Shown here: piece by piece, positions 1 to 7,041 of the stretch
How positions within the stretch are numbered: the stretch's first letter is position 1
Layout of the letters: every line of letters begins with the position of its first letter
Assembly: GCA_051155755.1 (NCBI GenBank)
Contig: DAXETY010000070.1
Coordinates: forward strand, 1-20,610
Reading direction: 5' to 3'
Origin: DAXETY01 sp051155755
GTDB taxonomy: Bacteria; Desulfobacterota; Desulfobacteria; Desulfobacterales; SG8-13
Length of the DNA: 20,610 bases
Notes under the pieces: model-generated
The model's database searches: none
Told to the model about the DNA's origin: nothing
What the model saw: the letters and a program-made list of their open reading frames with translations, nothing else
Made by a program: the position numbers and the translations under genes

Positions 1-1441
1 TCTCGAAGTCGAAGCCGAAGAGATCCGGATCCTCGCCGATCACGATGGCCGCCACGATGTGGAAGACATAGTCGTAGGTCTCCCGGGGGACCTCACCGTG
101 CTCGAGCAGCTTCCAGAAGTTGCGCTCGCGGGGGTTGTCGGGCATCTGGCGGATGCGGCGGCGGATGTTGTTGGGGCCCCAGTTGTAGGAGGCCATCACC
201 AGCAGCCCCGAGGCCTGGGCCTCGGTGTCGTAGATGTCTCGCAGGTAACTGGCTGCCGCACGGGTGGATTTGCTGAAGTGATGGCGTTCGTCCAGCGGAT
301 CGAACTGTCGCTGATCTTTCAGGGGCCCGATCTTCAGGCCGTAACTGGCACCGGTGGTGGGAATAAACTGCCAGATGCCCTTGGCGATGCCGAATCGCGT
401 CTTTGGTCCGACTGCCTGCAGATCGAATCCGCTCTCCTGCAGACCGAGATAGAAAAACTGAGGTGCCAGACCCTGGCCTTCCAGGGTTTCGACAATAATG
501 TCGGTGTATCCGCGCTGCTCGGCACGTTGAACGGCATTGGCCAGCCGGGAAGAAGACTTCCATTTTTCCACGTAGGCCATCACTTCATCCACGAAGCCGT
601 CCGGCATGCGGATTTCGCATTCGCCGAAAGCCCGGGCCATCTGCAGAATAAGTCGTTTTTCCGGGCTGATGCCTGCCTCGTAGATTTCCAGCTCGGTCAA
701 AAACCGCTCGTACTTGTCTTCCATCGCCCGGCGCTGTTCCCGGTATTTCTGCACCTGGGCCAGCGATTCGGCGTCCGCCCGTTCCCGGGCGGCTTTGAGA
801 AACGGTGCGAAATCCAGTTCCATGGACTTCATGGTATAAAAGATCTCTTCGGCCAGTCGCTTCTGGCGTTCCACCTGACGGTGCTTCAGCCAGGCCACGG
901 TGCCGGCGGCCACCACCAGGCAGGAGAGCAGCGCCACGGTAATCACATATCTGGTTTTCTGCCGCTTTTGAATCTGGCGAAACGCCTGCCGGATCATGAC
1001 GGTATGCTCGCCCGCCTCCCGGTCGTCGGCCCCTTCGAGATAATGGGCTCTCATTTCCTCGACCGTCGTATGTCGTGGGGGTGTCGGCCGCGGCGCGGGT
1101 GCCGCTGCTTCGATTTCCACTTCCAGCGCCGGTCCATTGGGGCCGAAGGCGATGCGGTCCCCGCTGGAAAGAGCGGTTTTTTCCACCCGGGTACCATTGA
1201 CAAAGGTGCCGTTGCCGCTCTGCAGGTCGATTACCCACCAGCGGTTTTCCAAAAACCAGAATTCGGCCTGGTACCGGCTGACCAGCGAATCCCGCAACTC
1301 GATTTCACAGGTGGGATCCCGCCCTACCCGGAAGGGTTCCTCGAACCGGTACGAAACCCCTTGTTTCATACCGGAGTGCACCGTCACCCGGATAGCCGGC
1401 CGCCGGTTCGATCCGGCATTATTTTTTGGCGAGGGATTCAT
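1..1441 (-). CDS. FHA domain / transmembrane / lytic transglycosylase fusion protein (3' end cut by window)
   Basis: 480 residues are visible; the C-terminus lies beyond the window. Residues about 17-100 form an FHA (phosphothreonine-binding) domain, with G40-R41, S55-R56 and the SGNGTFVNG motif at 75-83. The usual His of SRxH is Gln58. A Pro-rich linker (112-123) is followed by one membrane helix (about 165-185) and a charged, probably coiled-coil segment (about 187-250). A soluble lytic transglycosylase (SLT, GH23-type) domain starts near 325, with catalytic-type Glu336 in the motif QESGF, then GIWQFIPTTGASYGL and ASYNWGP. The expected topology is FHA in the cytoplasm and SLT in the periplasm, where it would cleave peptidoglycan glycan strands to 1,6-anhydro ends. 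The ATG at 1441 overlaps the end of the upstream gene by 23 bases, so translation is probably coupled. There is no clear Shine-Dalgarno; an in-frame GTG lies about 18 codons further in. The domain calls are confident. The link to the kinase/phosphatase genes at 6214-8667 is inference. Confidence 0.9.
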   Translation of the reverse strand, partial: MNPSPKNNAGSNRRPAIRVTVHSGMKQGVSYRFEEPFRVGRDPTCEIELRDSLVSRYQAEFWFLENRWWVIDLQSGNGTFVNGTRVEKTALSSGDRIAFGPNGPALEVEIEAAAPAPRPTPPRHTTVEEMRAHYLEGADDREAGEHTVMIRQAFRQIQKRQKTRYVITVALLSCLVVAAGTVAWLKHRQVERQKRLAEEIFYTMKSMELDFAPFLKAARERADAESLAQVQKYREQRRAMEDKYERFLTELEIYEAGISPEKRLILQMARAFGECEIRMPDGFVDEVMAYVEKWKSSSRLANAVQRAEQRGYTDIIVETLEGQGLAPQFFYLGLQESGFDLQAVGPKTRFGIAKGIWQFIPTTGASYGLKIGPLKDQRQFDPLDERHHFSKSTRAAASYLRDIYDTEAQASGLLVMASYNWGPNNIRRRIRQMPDNPRERNFWKLLEHGEVPRETYDYVFHIVAAIVIGEDPDLFGFDFE

Positions 1442-4400
1442 CTTGGGATGTTTCCGTGCACACCAACCCCTGATAGGCTTCCAGCGGCAATTGCAAGGCG
1501 GTGTTGTCGCGGACCGGGCGGCGGACATCCGGCAGGGCGCCGAACATATAGCGAATCACAGCAGGCTCCTGCACCGGACGATCCAGCGCGATGCGCAACG
1601 TTTCGGCGTCCTTCTTTGAAACCGCCGCAATCGGAACCGGCTCGCCGGCTGCGATCACTTCCCAGCCGCTGGCGCCGTATTGCGGCCGGAAATTCGACCC
1701 GCCCCGATGACGGATTTTCACGTCGATGGTGGACGCATCGACCTGCACGGCAGCGGCAACCTCCGGTCCGCGGTAATAGGTTTCCAACCCCAGCACGTAC
1801 AGCACGGTCTGCGCCACCCGTTGCCCCAGGGTGATGTAGGCCGCCGGTGCCAGGTGCTCTTTGCCCAGATTGGCCAGATCAAGCGTCGTCGCCGCAAAAT
1901 AGCAGTCGGCCAGTTGTTCGGCCACCTGCCGCTGGGCATTGCGAATGCCCTGGTGGGGCTCGTCCTTGCCATAGGGACGCTTGATCATGGATACGATCAG
2001 AAATGGCAATTGCGGCTGTTCGGAGGCATTGCGCACGTCGGCCCGCACCTGCCGCTGGATAAAGCTCTGCAGGGAGTAGCGATATTCCTTTTCGGTAACC
2101 GTCCCCCGGGCCGCGTCGGCTTCTCCCTGGGTCCAGACCACAAATTCCAGGGCGCCGCCTGCATCGGAAACCCCGTCGATGAAATTCTGATAGATGGAGC
2201 CCGGCGCGGTGTCCTGCCAGTAGCCGACGCCCCAGTCCGCTTCCCGCCGCAATCCAGAACCGTCCACGGCGAAATCCATGATGCCGACCGGAATGCTCAA
2301 CCGTTCGGCGATGCGGTTGCCGAAGGCAATGGCACCGTTGCCGGACCGCTCGAAAACCTCCCAACCGCCGGAGCCAAACTTGCGCAGCAGCGGATGGGCC
2401 TGCAGGTCTTCACCGGTTCGGAACCACTCTTTCATATTCGACTGCCCGATGCAAGCCACCAGCATCCCCACCCCCCATCGACTTTGGCCGTCAATGACCC
2501 GGGCAGGATTCGCGCGGCTGCGCACCTGCAACCGGTACCAGCCGCCCTGGGGTACCTGGGGCAACACCCCCAGAAACATGCCGTCCTGGGGTTTCGGATC
2601 GATCTCCGTCCAGGGCAACACCACCGTTTTTTCGGTATCCCATCGCAGCACCCGCGCCTCCACAACACCGGGCGGGCCGTTGTATTGCCCGGATACGGTG
2701 ATGTCGGCCCGGTGGCCGATCCGCTGAAAGATCCGTCTATCGGCAAACTCGGTCAGGTTCAGAGCCGGCGGCTGCGGTTTCCGGGGGGCATTGACTTCGG
2801 ATGCGGGTGGTTTTTCGGAGGTTGGGTTCATCTCGGTTTCTCGAAGGGTCGATTGCGGTTCCGGCCGGACCGGGGGCGCCGGTTTTGAAACGACGGTATC
2901 GGCAGACGCAGCGGCTGCAACCACGGTCGCCGGATGCGTCGCCGGCAGCCGGGCGTCGCGCACCGATGTCGACGCGACAGCCGTATCTTTGCGGCGGTCG
3001 GGCGTCCATTGCCCGGTTTGCATCCAGGGGTCGCGATCCGCAGCAGCAGGTGTCGCCGGGTTGATGTCGGCGGTGATCTCGACCGGCGGTGCCACCTGCG
3101 GCAATGCGTCCGGTTGCGCCGATAAAGCCACAACTTCGATGGACTTCAGCCAGTACAGGGCCGGGTGCTGTCCCGGCTGTATGATCAGGGAAAGCGAATC
3201 GGCAAACGGCAGCGGCACGACAAACTCGGAGGTGCCGGCGTGGAGCGTCTCCTGCGTCCGGTAGGGCAATTCACCTGCAAATTCCAGGACCCAGCGCTCG
3301 GATTGATGGGTCGAGACCGCAAACCGCAGCATCCGGAACACCGAGTCGTCCGAGCCGGGCAGGTCTTCGATCACCATCTTCGCGATGCCGCCGGCGGAGC
3401 GCAGGGCCCACCCCTGGCCGGACCGGCGCAGAGATGTTCCCGCACCGGCACGGATCGTCGCCGGATCGACCGCCCGGGCGGTCACGTTGCCGAAGCCCGG
3501 TGACAGGCTCCGGAATATACGGGTGACATCGATGTGCAAATTTTTCAACCGGGATTCGGCGACCTCAAGCAGCATCAGATCACCGTCGGCCGGGCTTTCG
3601 CCGAACTGAACCGAAGGGATCCGATCGTTCTGAAACACGTCCATGCGGCCGTAAAACGGGACCAAATCGGGCAGCAACGCTTCCAAAAAACCGTCTGCGT
3701 AGACGATTGCGGTCGGCAATTCCGAATTTCCCGGTCCGTTAAAACGGCGGTGGGCCGCCTCGGTTTCCACAACGGAAATCCCCATCAGGCGACGGCGCAA
3801 ATCATCCGATGGGGCCTTGCTTAGAGCAATGGACACCGGTTGCACCGCCGGCGGTTCTTGTTCCAGTGTGCCCAGCAACCGGTCCAGCGCCACGGCGGCA
3901 CCGAATTCATTCCAGAAACGGCTGTCACGATTGTACAGGGTCGGACTGCCATTGACTTTGGCATCCCGCAGCCGATCATCGAGGCGCACAAACCCCTGCA
4001 GGGGATGTTTGGCAACGATCTCTACAAACCGCTCGTAAAACCGTTTCCCGCTGACGTCGGTCCCGTTGACCCGGCCGAGATACTCCGGATAGATGGTGGA
4101 CTTGTTCGGGGCCACCACCAGGGCAAAGTCACGCCCGGAGGCGTTCAACATAGCTTCCAGGGCATGCAGCGTCACGACCGTTCGCGCCAGCTCGGGGTCC
4201 ATTTTGTCGGCGTCGCTGCGGTAATCTTCGACCGACTGCCGATCATAGAGCCAGTGGTTCCGGCCGATGTGCACCTGATCGGCGTCGGTGGTGCGAAACA
4301 CCCGGTACTCGATCCAGCGTTTTGCAAAAAGCAGGGGGCCCTGCAGGGAAAACCGATCGTTGAAATAGCGGTCGAAGGCACGGTAGAATTTTCGGTCCAA

Positions 4401-4535
4401 CAGGACCTTGCCGGAAAACGTGGGACGTTCGTAGCCGCTGCGTTCGACATTGCAGTCGAATTCCAGGTCCGCCAGCCACACGGCCGCCGGCAAAAACAGC
4501 ACCAGGATGAACACAAAAGAAAGCAGTTTCTTCAT
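1419..4535 (-). CDS. Exported AlgJ/AlgX-like pseudo-SGNH domain fused to a sialate O-acetylesterase-type domain
   Basis: 1038 residues. An N-terminal hydrophobic segment (4-22) is a signal peptide or anchor. Residues about 40-345 resemble the SGNH-like domain of alginate/peptidoglycan O-acetyltransferases (AlgJ, AlgX), including the motifs HWLYDRQ and VVAPNKSTIYPEY. Two active-site motifs are degenerate. The usual D-x-H-W reads D204-S-R-F-W, and the usual G-D-S reads A280-D-G, so the His and Ser are missing. A beta-rich, carbohydrate-binding-like region follows (about 355-470), then a Pro/Ala-rich linker (about 475-595). Residues about 600-1030 form a SASA (sialate O-acetylesterase) domain with G697-Q-S-N (nucleophile Ser699), WTQGEAD (801-807) and a likely catalytic His894 in KEHL. 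This half therefore looks active as an esterase of O-acetyl groups on an envelope sugar. It begins 19 bases after the MBOAT gene and overlaps the FHA/SLT gene. Partner of the MBOAT protein is inference; the substrate is unknown. Confidence 0.87.
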   Translation of the reverse strand: MKKLLSFVFILVLFLPAAVWLADLEFDCNVERSGYERPTFSGKVLLDRKFYRAFDRYFNDRFSLQGPLLFAKRWIEYRVFRTTDADQVHIGRNHWLYDRQSVEDYRSDADKMDPELARTVVTLHALEAMLNASGRDFALVVAPNKSTIYPEYLGRVNGTDVSGKRFYERFVEIVAKHPLQGFVRLDDRLRDAKVNGSPTLYNRDSRFWNEFGAAVALDRLLGTLEQEPPAVQPVSIALSKAPSDDLRRRLMGISVVETEAAHRRFNGPGNSELPTAIVYADGFLEALLPDLVPFYGRMDVFQNDRIPSVQFGESPADGDLMLLEVAESRLKNLHIDVTRIFRSLSPGFGNVTARAVDPATIRAGAGTSLRRSGQGWALRSAGGIAKMVIEDLPGSDDSVFRMLRFAVSTHQSERWVLEFAGELPYRTQETLHAGTSEFVVPLPFADSLSLIIQPGQHPALYWLKSIEVVALSAQPDALPQVAPPVEITADINPATPAAADRDPWMQTGQWTPDRRKDTAVASTSVRDARLPATHPATVVAAAASADTVVSKPAPPVRPEPQSTLRETEMNPTSEKPPASEVNAPRKPQPPALNLTEFADRRIFQRIGHRADITVSGQYNGPPGVVEARVLRWDTEKTVVLPWTEIDPKPQDGMFLGVLPQVPQGGWYRLQVRSRANPARVIDGQSRWGVGMLVACIGQSNMKEWFRTGEDLQAHPLLRKFGSGGWEVFERSGNGAIAFGNRIAERLSIPVGIMDFAVDGSGLRREADWGVGYWQDTAPGSIYQNFIDGVSDAGGALEFVVWTQGEADAARGTVTEKEYRYSLQSFIQRQVRADVRNASEQPQLPFLIVSMIKRPYGKDEPHQGIRNAQRQVAEQLADCYFAATTLDLANLGKEHLAPAAYITLGQRVAQTVLYVLGLETYYRGPEVAAAVQVDASTIDVKIRHRGGSNFRPQYGASGWEVIAAGEPVPIAAVSKKDAETLRIALDRPVQEPAVIRYMFGALPDVRRPVRDNTALQLPLEAYQGLVCTETSQDESLAKK

Positions 4536-4554
4536 CGCTCACAGCGCCGCAGCG

Positions 4555-5982
4555 TCAGAATTTAAAATAAATGAACGGCACGCTCGAATGTTCCACAACC
4601 AGGGCCGCGCAGTACGGCAGCATCAAAAATATGAACACGATGCCGGCCAGCAGCGGCACGCGCCGTTTTTCGGGAGTCAGTGCGCCGATGCCGCTGTAAC
4701 CCCGCGGCAGGAAGAATACGGCCAAAGCCAGCGTCATAAAGGTGATGTTGCGATAATTCAGTACGCGCAGCAGCTCGTAAGGCAGCGGCAAATCACTGCC
4801 ATTGAACATTACGGTGAGAAATTGCATGGCCTGGGCGAAAGTTTCGGAACGAAACACCACCCAGCCCAGGGTGATCAACACCGCCGTCACCAATCTGCGG
4901 ACGACCGGCAGGCGGTCTTCCGGCCAGCTGCGGATGCCGCTGAACCGCTCGACAACCAGCAGCAGCCCGTGATACATGCCCCAAACCAGAAACGTCCAGT
5001 TGGCCCCGTGCCAGATGCCGCAAAGGACGAACACCAGGGTAAGATTCAGATAAGTTCGCAGGCTGCCGCGGCGGTTGCCGCCCAGCGGAACATAGAGATA
5101 ATCCCGAAACCAGGTGCTCAGCGTGATGTGCCAGCGGCGCCAGAAGTCGGTGACGCTAAGTGCGGAATACGGCCGCCGGAAATTTTCCGGCAGCCGGAAG
5201 CCGAACAGCAGTCCGAGTCCGATGGCCATGTCGGTGTACGCCGAAAAGTCGAAATAAATCTGCAGCGTGTAGGCGATCGCCCCCAGCCAGGCCATCTTGG
5301 TGTCGAGCAGCTCCGGCGGAAGGGCAAACACCGCATCGGCCACCTGGGCACAGGCGCCGGCGACGACGACCATCTTGGCCAGACCCCAGATGAAGCGCAG
5401 AACGCCCTGGTAGAATCCGTCCCAGGTTTCGGTGCGCCGTTTCAATTGCTCGCGAATCTGGCCGAACCGCACGATGGGCCCTGCATTCAACTGCGGGAAA
5501 AATGTGACATACAGAAAAAAATCCAGCGGATTCTTTTCGGCCGCAATGTGACCGCGGTACACATCCACCGCGTAGCTGATTTTTTGAAAGGTGATAAAGG
5601 AAATGCCGATGGGCAACAGGGTTTGAGCCAACGGCAGCGAGGAATCCGGCAGCGGCAGGAACCATCGACTCAACTCGGCTGCAAAAAAACCGGCGTACTT
5701 GAAATACACCAGCAGGCCCAGGTTTTCAAAAATCGCCAGCGCCAGCCAGAATCGCCCGGCCTTCGCGCTGCGCTCGATGGCACGGCCCAGCCAGTAGTCG
5801 ATCATGGTGGAAAGCAGCAGAATCAGGATAAATTCAGCTGCACCGTAGAGGTAAAAAAAACCGCTGAACAGAAGCAGGACGGCATTTCCGGTTTGCCGGG
5901 GCAGCAGCCGCCGCTGCAAAAAATAGCCCAGCAAAACCGCCGGCAGAAAACCGAACAAAAATATCGGGCTCGAAAATATCAT
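4555..5982 (-). CDS. MBOAT-family membrane O-acyltransferase (AlgI/PatA-like)
   Basis: 475 residues with many hydrophobic helices. Family motifs are clear: YFKYAGFF (93-100), LPIGISFITFQKISYAVDVY (123-142), WRRWHITLSTWFRDYLYVPL (281-300, His285) and CGIWHGANW (321-329) with the presumed catalytic His325. Length and motif order match AlgI, PatA and DltB-like proteins, which move acetyl groups across the inner membrane to a periplasmic SGNH partner for modifying alginate, peptidoglycan or other glycans. It is the first gene of a three-gene unit (MBOAT, pseudo-SGNH/esterase, FHA/SLT) read from a promoter near 6100. No ordinary alginate genes are present, and a lytic transglycosylase is in the operon, so a peptidoglycan or other envelope-glycan substrate is more likely than alginate; this is inference. 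The ribosome-binding site before ATG 5982 is weak. Confidence 0.92.
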   Translation of the reverse strand: MIFSSPIFLFGFLPAVLLGYFLQRRLLPRQTGNAVLLLFSGFFYLYGAAEFILILLLSTMIDYWLGRAIERSAKAGRFWLALAIFENLGLLVYFKYAGFFAAELSRWFLPLPDSSLPLAQTLLPIGISFITFQKISYAVDVYRGHIAAEKNPLDFFLYVTFFPQLNAGPIVRFGQIREQLKRRTETWDGFYQGVLRFIWGLAKMVVVAGACAQVADAVFALPPELLDTKMAWLGAIAYTLQIYFDFSAYTDMAIGLGLLFGFRLPENFRRPYSALSVTDFWRRWHITLSTWFRDYLYVPLGGNRRGSLRTYLNLTLVFVLCGIWHGANWTFLVWGMYHGLLLVVERFSGIRSWPEDRLPVVRRLVTAVLITLGWVVFRSETFAQAMQFLTVMFNGSDLPLPYELLRVLNYRNITFMTLALAVFFLPRGYSGIGALTPEKRRVPLLAGIVFIFLMLPYCAALVVEHSSVPFIYFKF

Positions 5983-6065
5983 GGCTTCAATCCGCGGGCT
6001 TCAGCGGTTCGAAATCGTTGTCAACCTTTGTTGTTCGAATAACGGCGGGTGCCACTTGCGCGGTT

Positions 6066-6085
6066 GTCCGGCGGCCGGTCCGGAC
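6066..6085 (-). other. GC-rich stem-loop in the leader of the MBOAT operon
   Basis: GTCCGG and CCGGAC form a perfect 6-bp stem around an 8-base loop, just downstream of the predicted transcription start for the O-acetylation operon. It has no U-tract, so it is not a standard terminator. It may only stabilise the leader RNA. Confidence 0.3.
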
Positions 6086-6094
6086 ATCTTTCTT

Positions 6095-6123
6095 ATTATA
6101 CGGGTACCTATTTGAAATGAAAA
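6095..6123 (-). promoter_or_regulatory. Sigma70-like promoter of the MBOAT-esterase-FHA/SLT operon
   Basis: On the minus strand a perfect -10 TATAAT (6100-6095) is preceded by TTTTCA (6123-6118), a 4/6 match to the -35 consensus, with a 17-base spacer. The predicted transcript would start near 6088, leaving a leader of about 105 bases before ATG 5982. This suggests the O-acetylation operon is transcribed independently of the upstream kinase/phosphatase operon. Confidence 0.5.
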
Positions 6124-6145
6124 GGATAATCTGAAGAAAGGAATC

Positions 6146-6235
6146 GGGGTCGGGTCTTCACTTTTGGCACTTGGGTTTTTCAGGAGAGATCAGGTCGTTA
6201 CTTTCAGCAAATGTCAAAAGTGAAGACCCGACCCC
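6146..6235. repeat. REP-like inverted repeat pair with perfect 21-bp arms
   Basis: The left arm 6146-6166 and right arm 6215-6235 are exact reverse complements over 21 bases (the left arm reads GGGGTCGGGTCTTCACTTTT plus G) and are separated by 48 bases. The arms resemble the REP-type repeats common in Desulfobacterota and associated there with IS200/RAYT-type Y1 transposases; that family link is from memory, and no transposase is encoded here. The right arm overlaps the 3' end of the PP2C gene and supplies its stop codon. A strong hairpin between the two operons could also attenuate read-through or protect the mRNA 3' end. Confidence 0.8.
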
Positions 6236-6966
6236 TGCGAATTGACGGCGGCAATGACCACCGTAACATTGTCGTCCCCGCCGGCGTCGTTGGCGGCAGC
6301 GATCAATCGATCGACCTTTTCCGAAAGCGGGTGGTCGGCAGCCAGCACCGTTTGAATCATCTCGTCCGGTACCATGTCCGTCAGTCCATCGGAACACAAC
6401 AGAAACAGATCTCCGCGGGTGGTTTTGCCGCGTAGAATGTCGAGCTCCAGATCTTGCTGCAGACCGACACCCCGTGAAATCACGTGCCGCAACGGATGGC
6501 GTTTCAGGTTTTCGGCTGTGATGAGCCCATCCCGCAGTTGCTCCTGGACCAGGGTGTGATCCTGGGTAAGCTGTTTGAGCTGCCCGTTTTTCAGACGATA
6601 GGTGCGGCTGTCGCCCACATGCCCTACGAAAAATCCGTCTTCGCAAAATGCCAGCAACTCGGCGGTGCATCCCATGCCTTCATGTTCCGGATGCCGGTCG
6701 ACGTGTTCCAGGATGTTTTTGTTGGCCAGTGAAAAAGCCCTTTCAATGCGGTGCGCCACCTCGGTGTCGGTTCCGCAAAGGGCGTCGGCAAACACCTCCA
6801 CGACGGTGTCGGCAAAAATTCGGGAAGCCACCTCCCCGGCGGCCGCACCGCCGACGCCGTCGGCCGCCAGACAAAAGCCGTTGGCCGTGTCGATGACAAA
6901 TACGTCTTCGTTATTTTGCCGTTTCATACCGGTGTGGGTATTGCCGGCAAACTGCACGCTGACCAT
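6214..6966 (-). CDS. PP2C-family Ser/Thr protein phosphatase
   Basis: 250 residues, the usual size for a bacterial Stp/PppA-type PP2C. Motifs in order: RQNNEDVF (16-23, metal-binding Asp21), AADGVGGAAAGE (34-45, Asp36), GHVGDSRTYRL (115-125), LCSDGLTDMV (190-199, Asp193) and DDNVTVVIAA (231-240, Asp232). It should be a soluble, Mn/Mg-dependent enzyme that removes phosphate from Ser/Thr. It follows the kinase gene by 75 bases on the same strand, a kinase/phosphatase pairing like PpkA/PppA of T6SS clusters, so it probably reverses the kinase's action. The last residues (Q-GSGLHF) and the TGA stop lie in the right arm of the REP-like repeat, so the original C-terminus may have been replaced. All catalytic motifs end before that point and activity should be retained. 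The start is ATG 6966; the ribosome-binding site is weak. Confidence 0.93.
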   Translation of the reverse strand: MVSVQFAGNTHTGMKRQNNEDVFVIDTANGFCLAADGVGGAAAGEVASRIFADTVVEVFADALCGTDTEVAHRIERAFSLANKNILEHVDRHPEHEGMGCTAELLAFCEDGFFVGHVGDSRTYRLKNGQLKQLTQDHTLVQEQLRDGLITAENLKRHPLRHVISRGVGLQQDLELDILRGKTTRGDLFLLCSDGLTDMVPDEMIQTVLAADHPLSEKVDRLIAAANDAGGDDNVTVVIAAVNSQGSGLHF

Positions 6967-7041
6967 GATTGCCTGATTCTGTTTCCGGGTTCGGTTAAAC
7001 GAAAACGGGCATGTTGCCGCTGTTCAGAAATTTTACCAAGA

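Noticed and set aside
59..1834. Long plus-strand open frame (591 codons)
   Set aside because: It is antisense to the FHA/SLT gene and the end of the esterase gene, whose minus-strand translations carry clear domains; long antisense frames are common in GC-rich DNA.
2860..3070. Tandem repeat in the Pro/Ala linker of the esterase fusion
   Set aside because: It is biased in composition but has no regular repeat unit.
4450..6042. Long plus-strand open frame (530 codons)
   Set aside because: Antisense to the MBOAT gene; the protein is Gln/His-rich low-complexity text with no domain.
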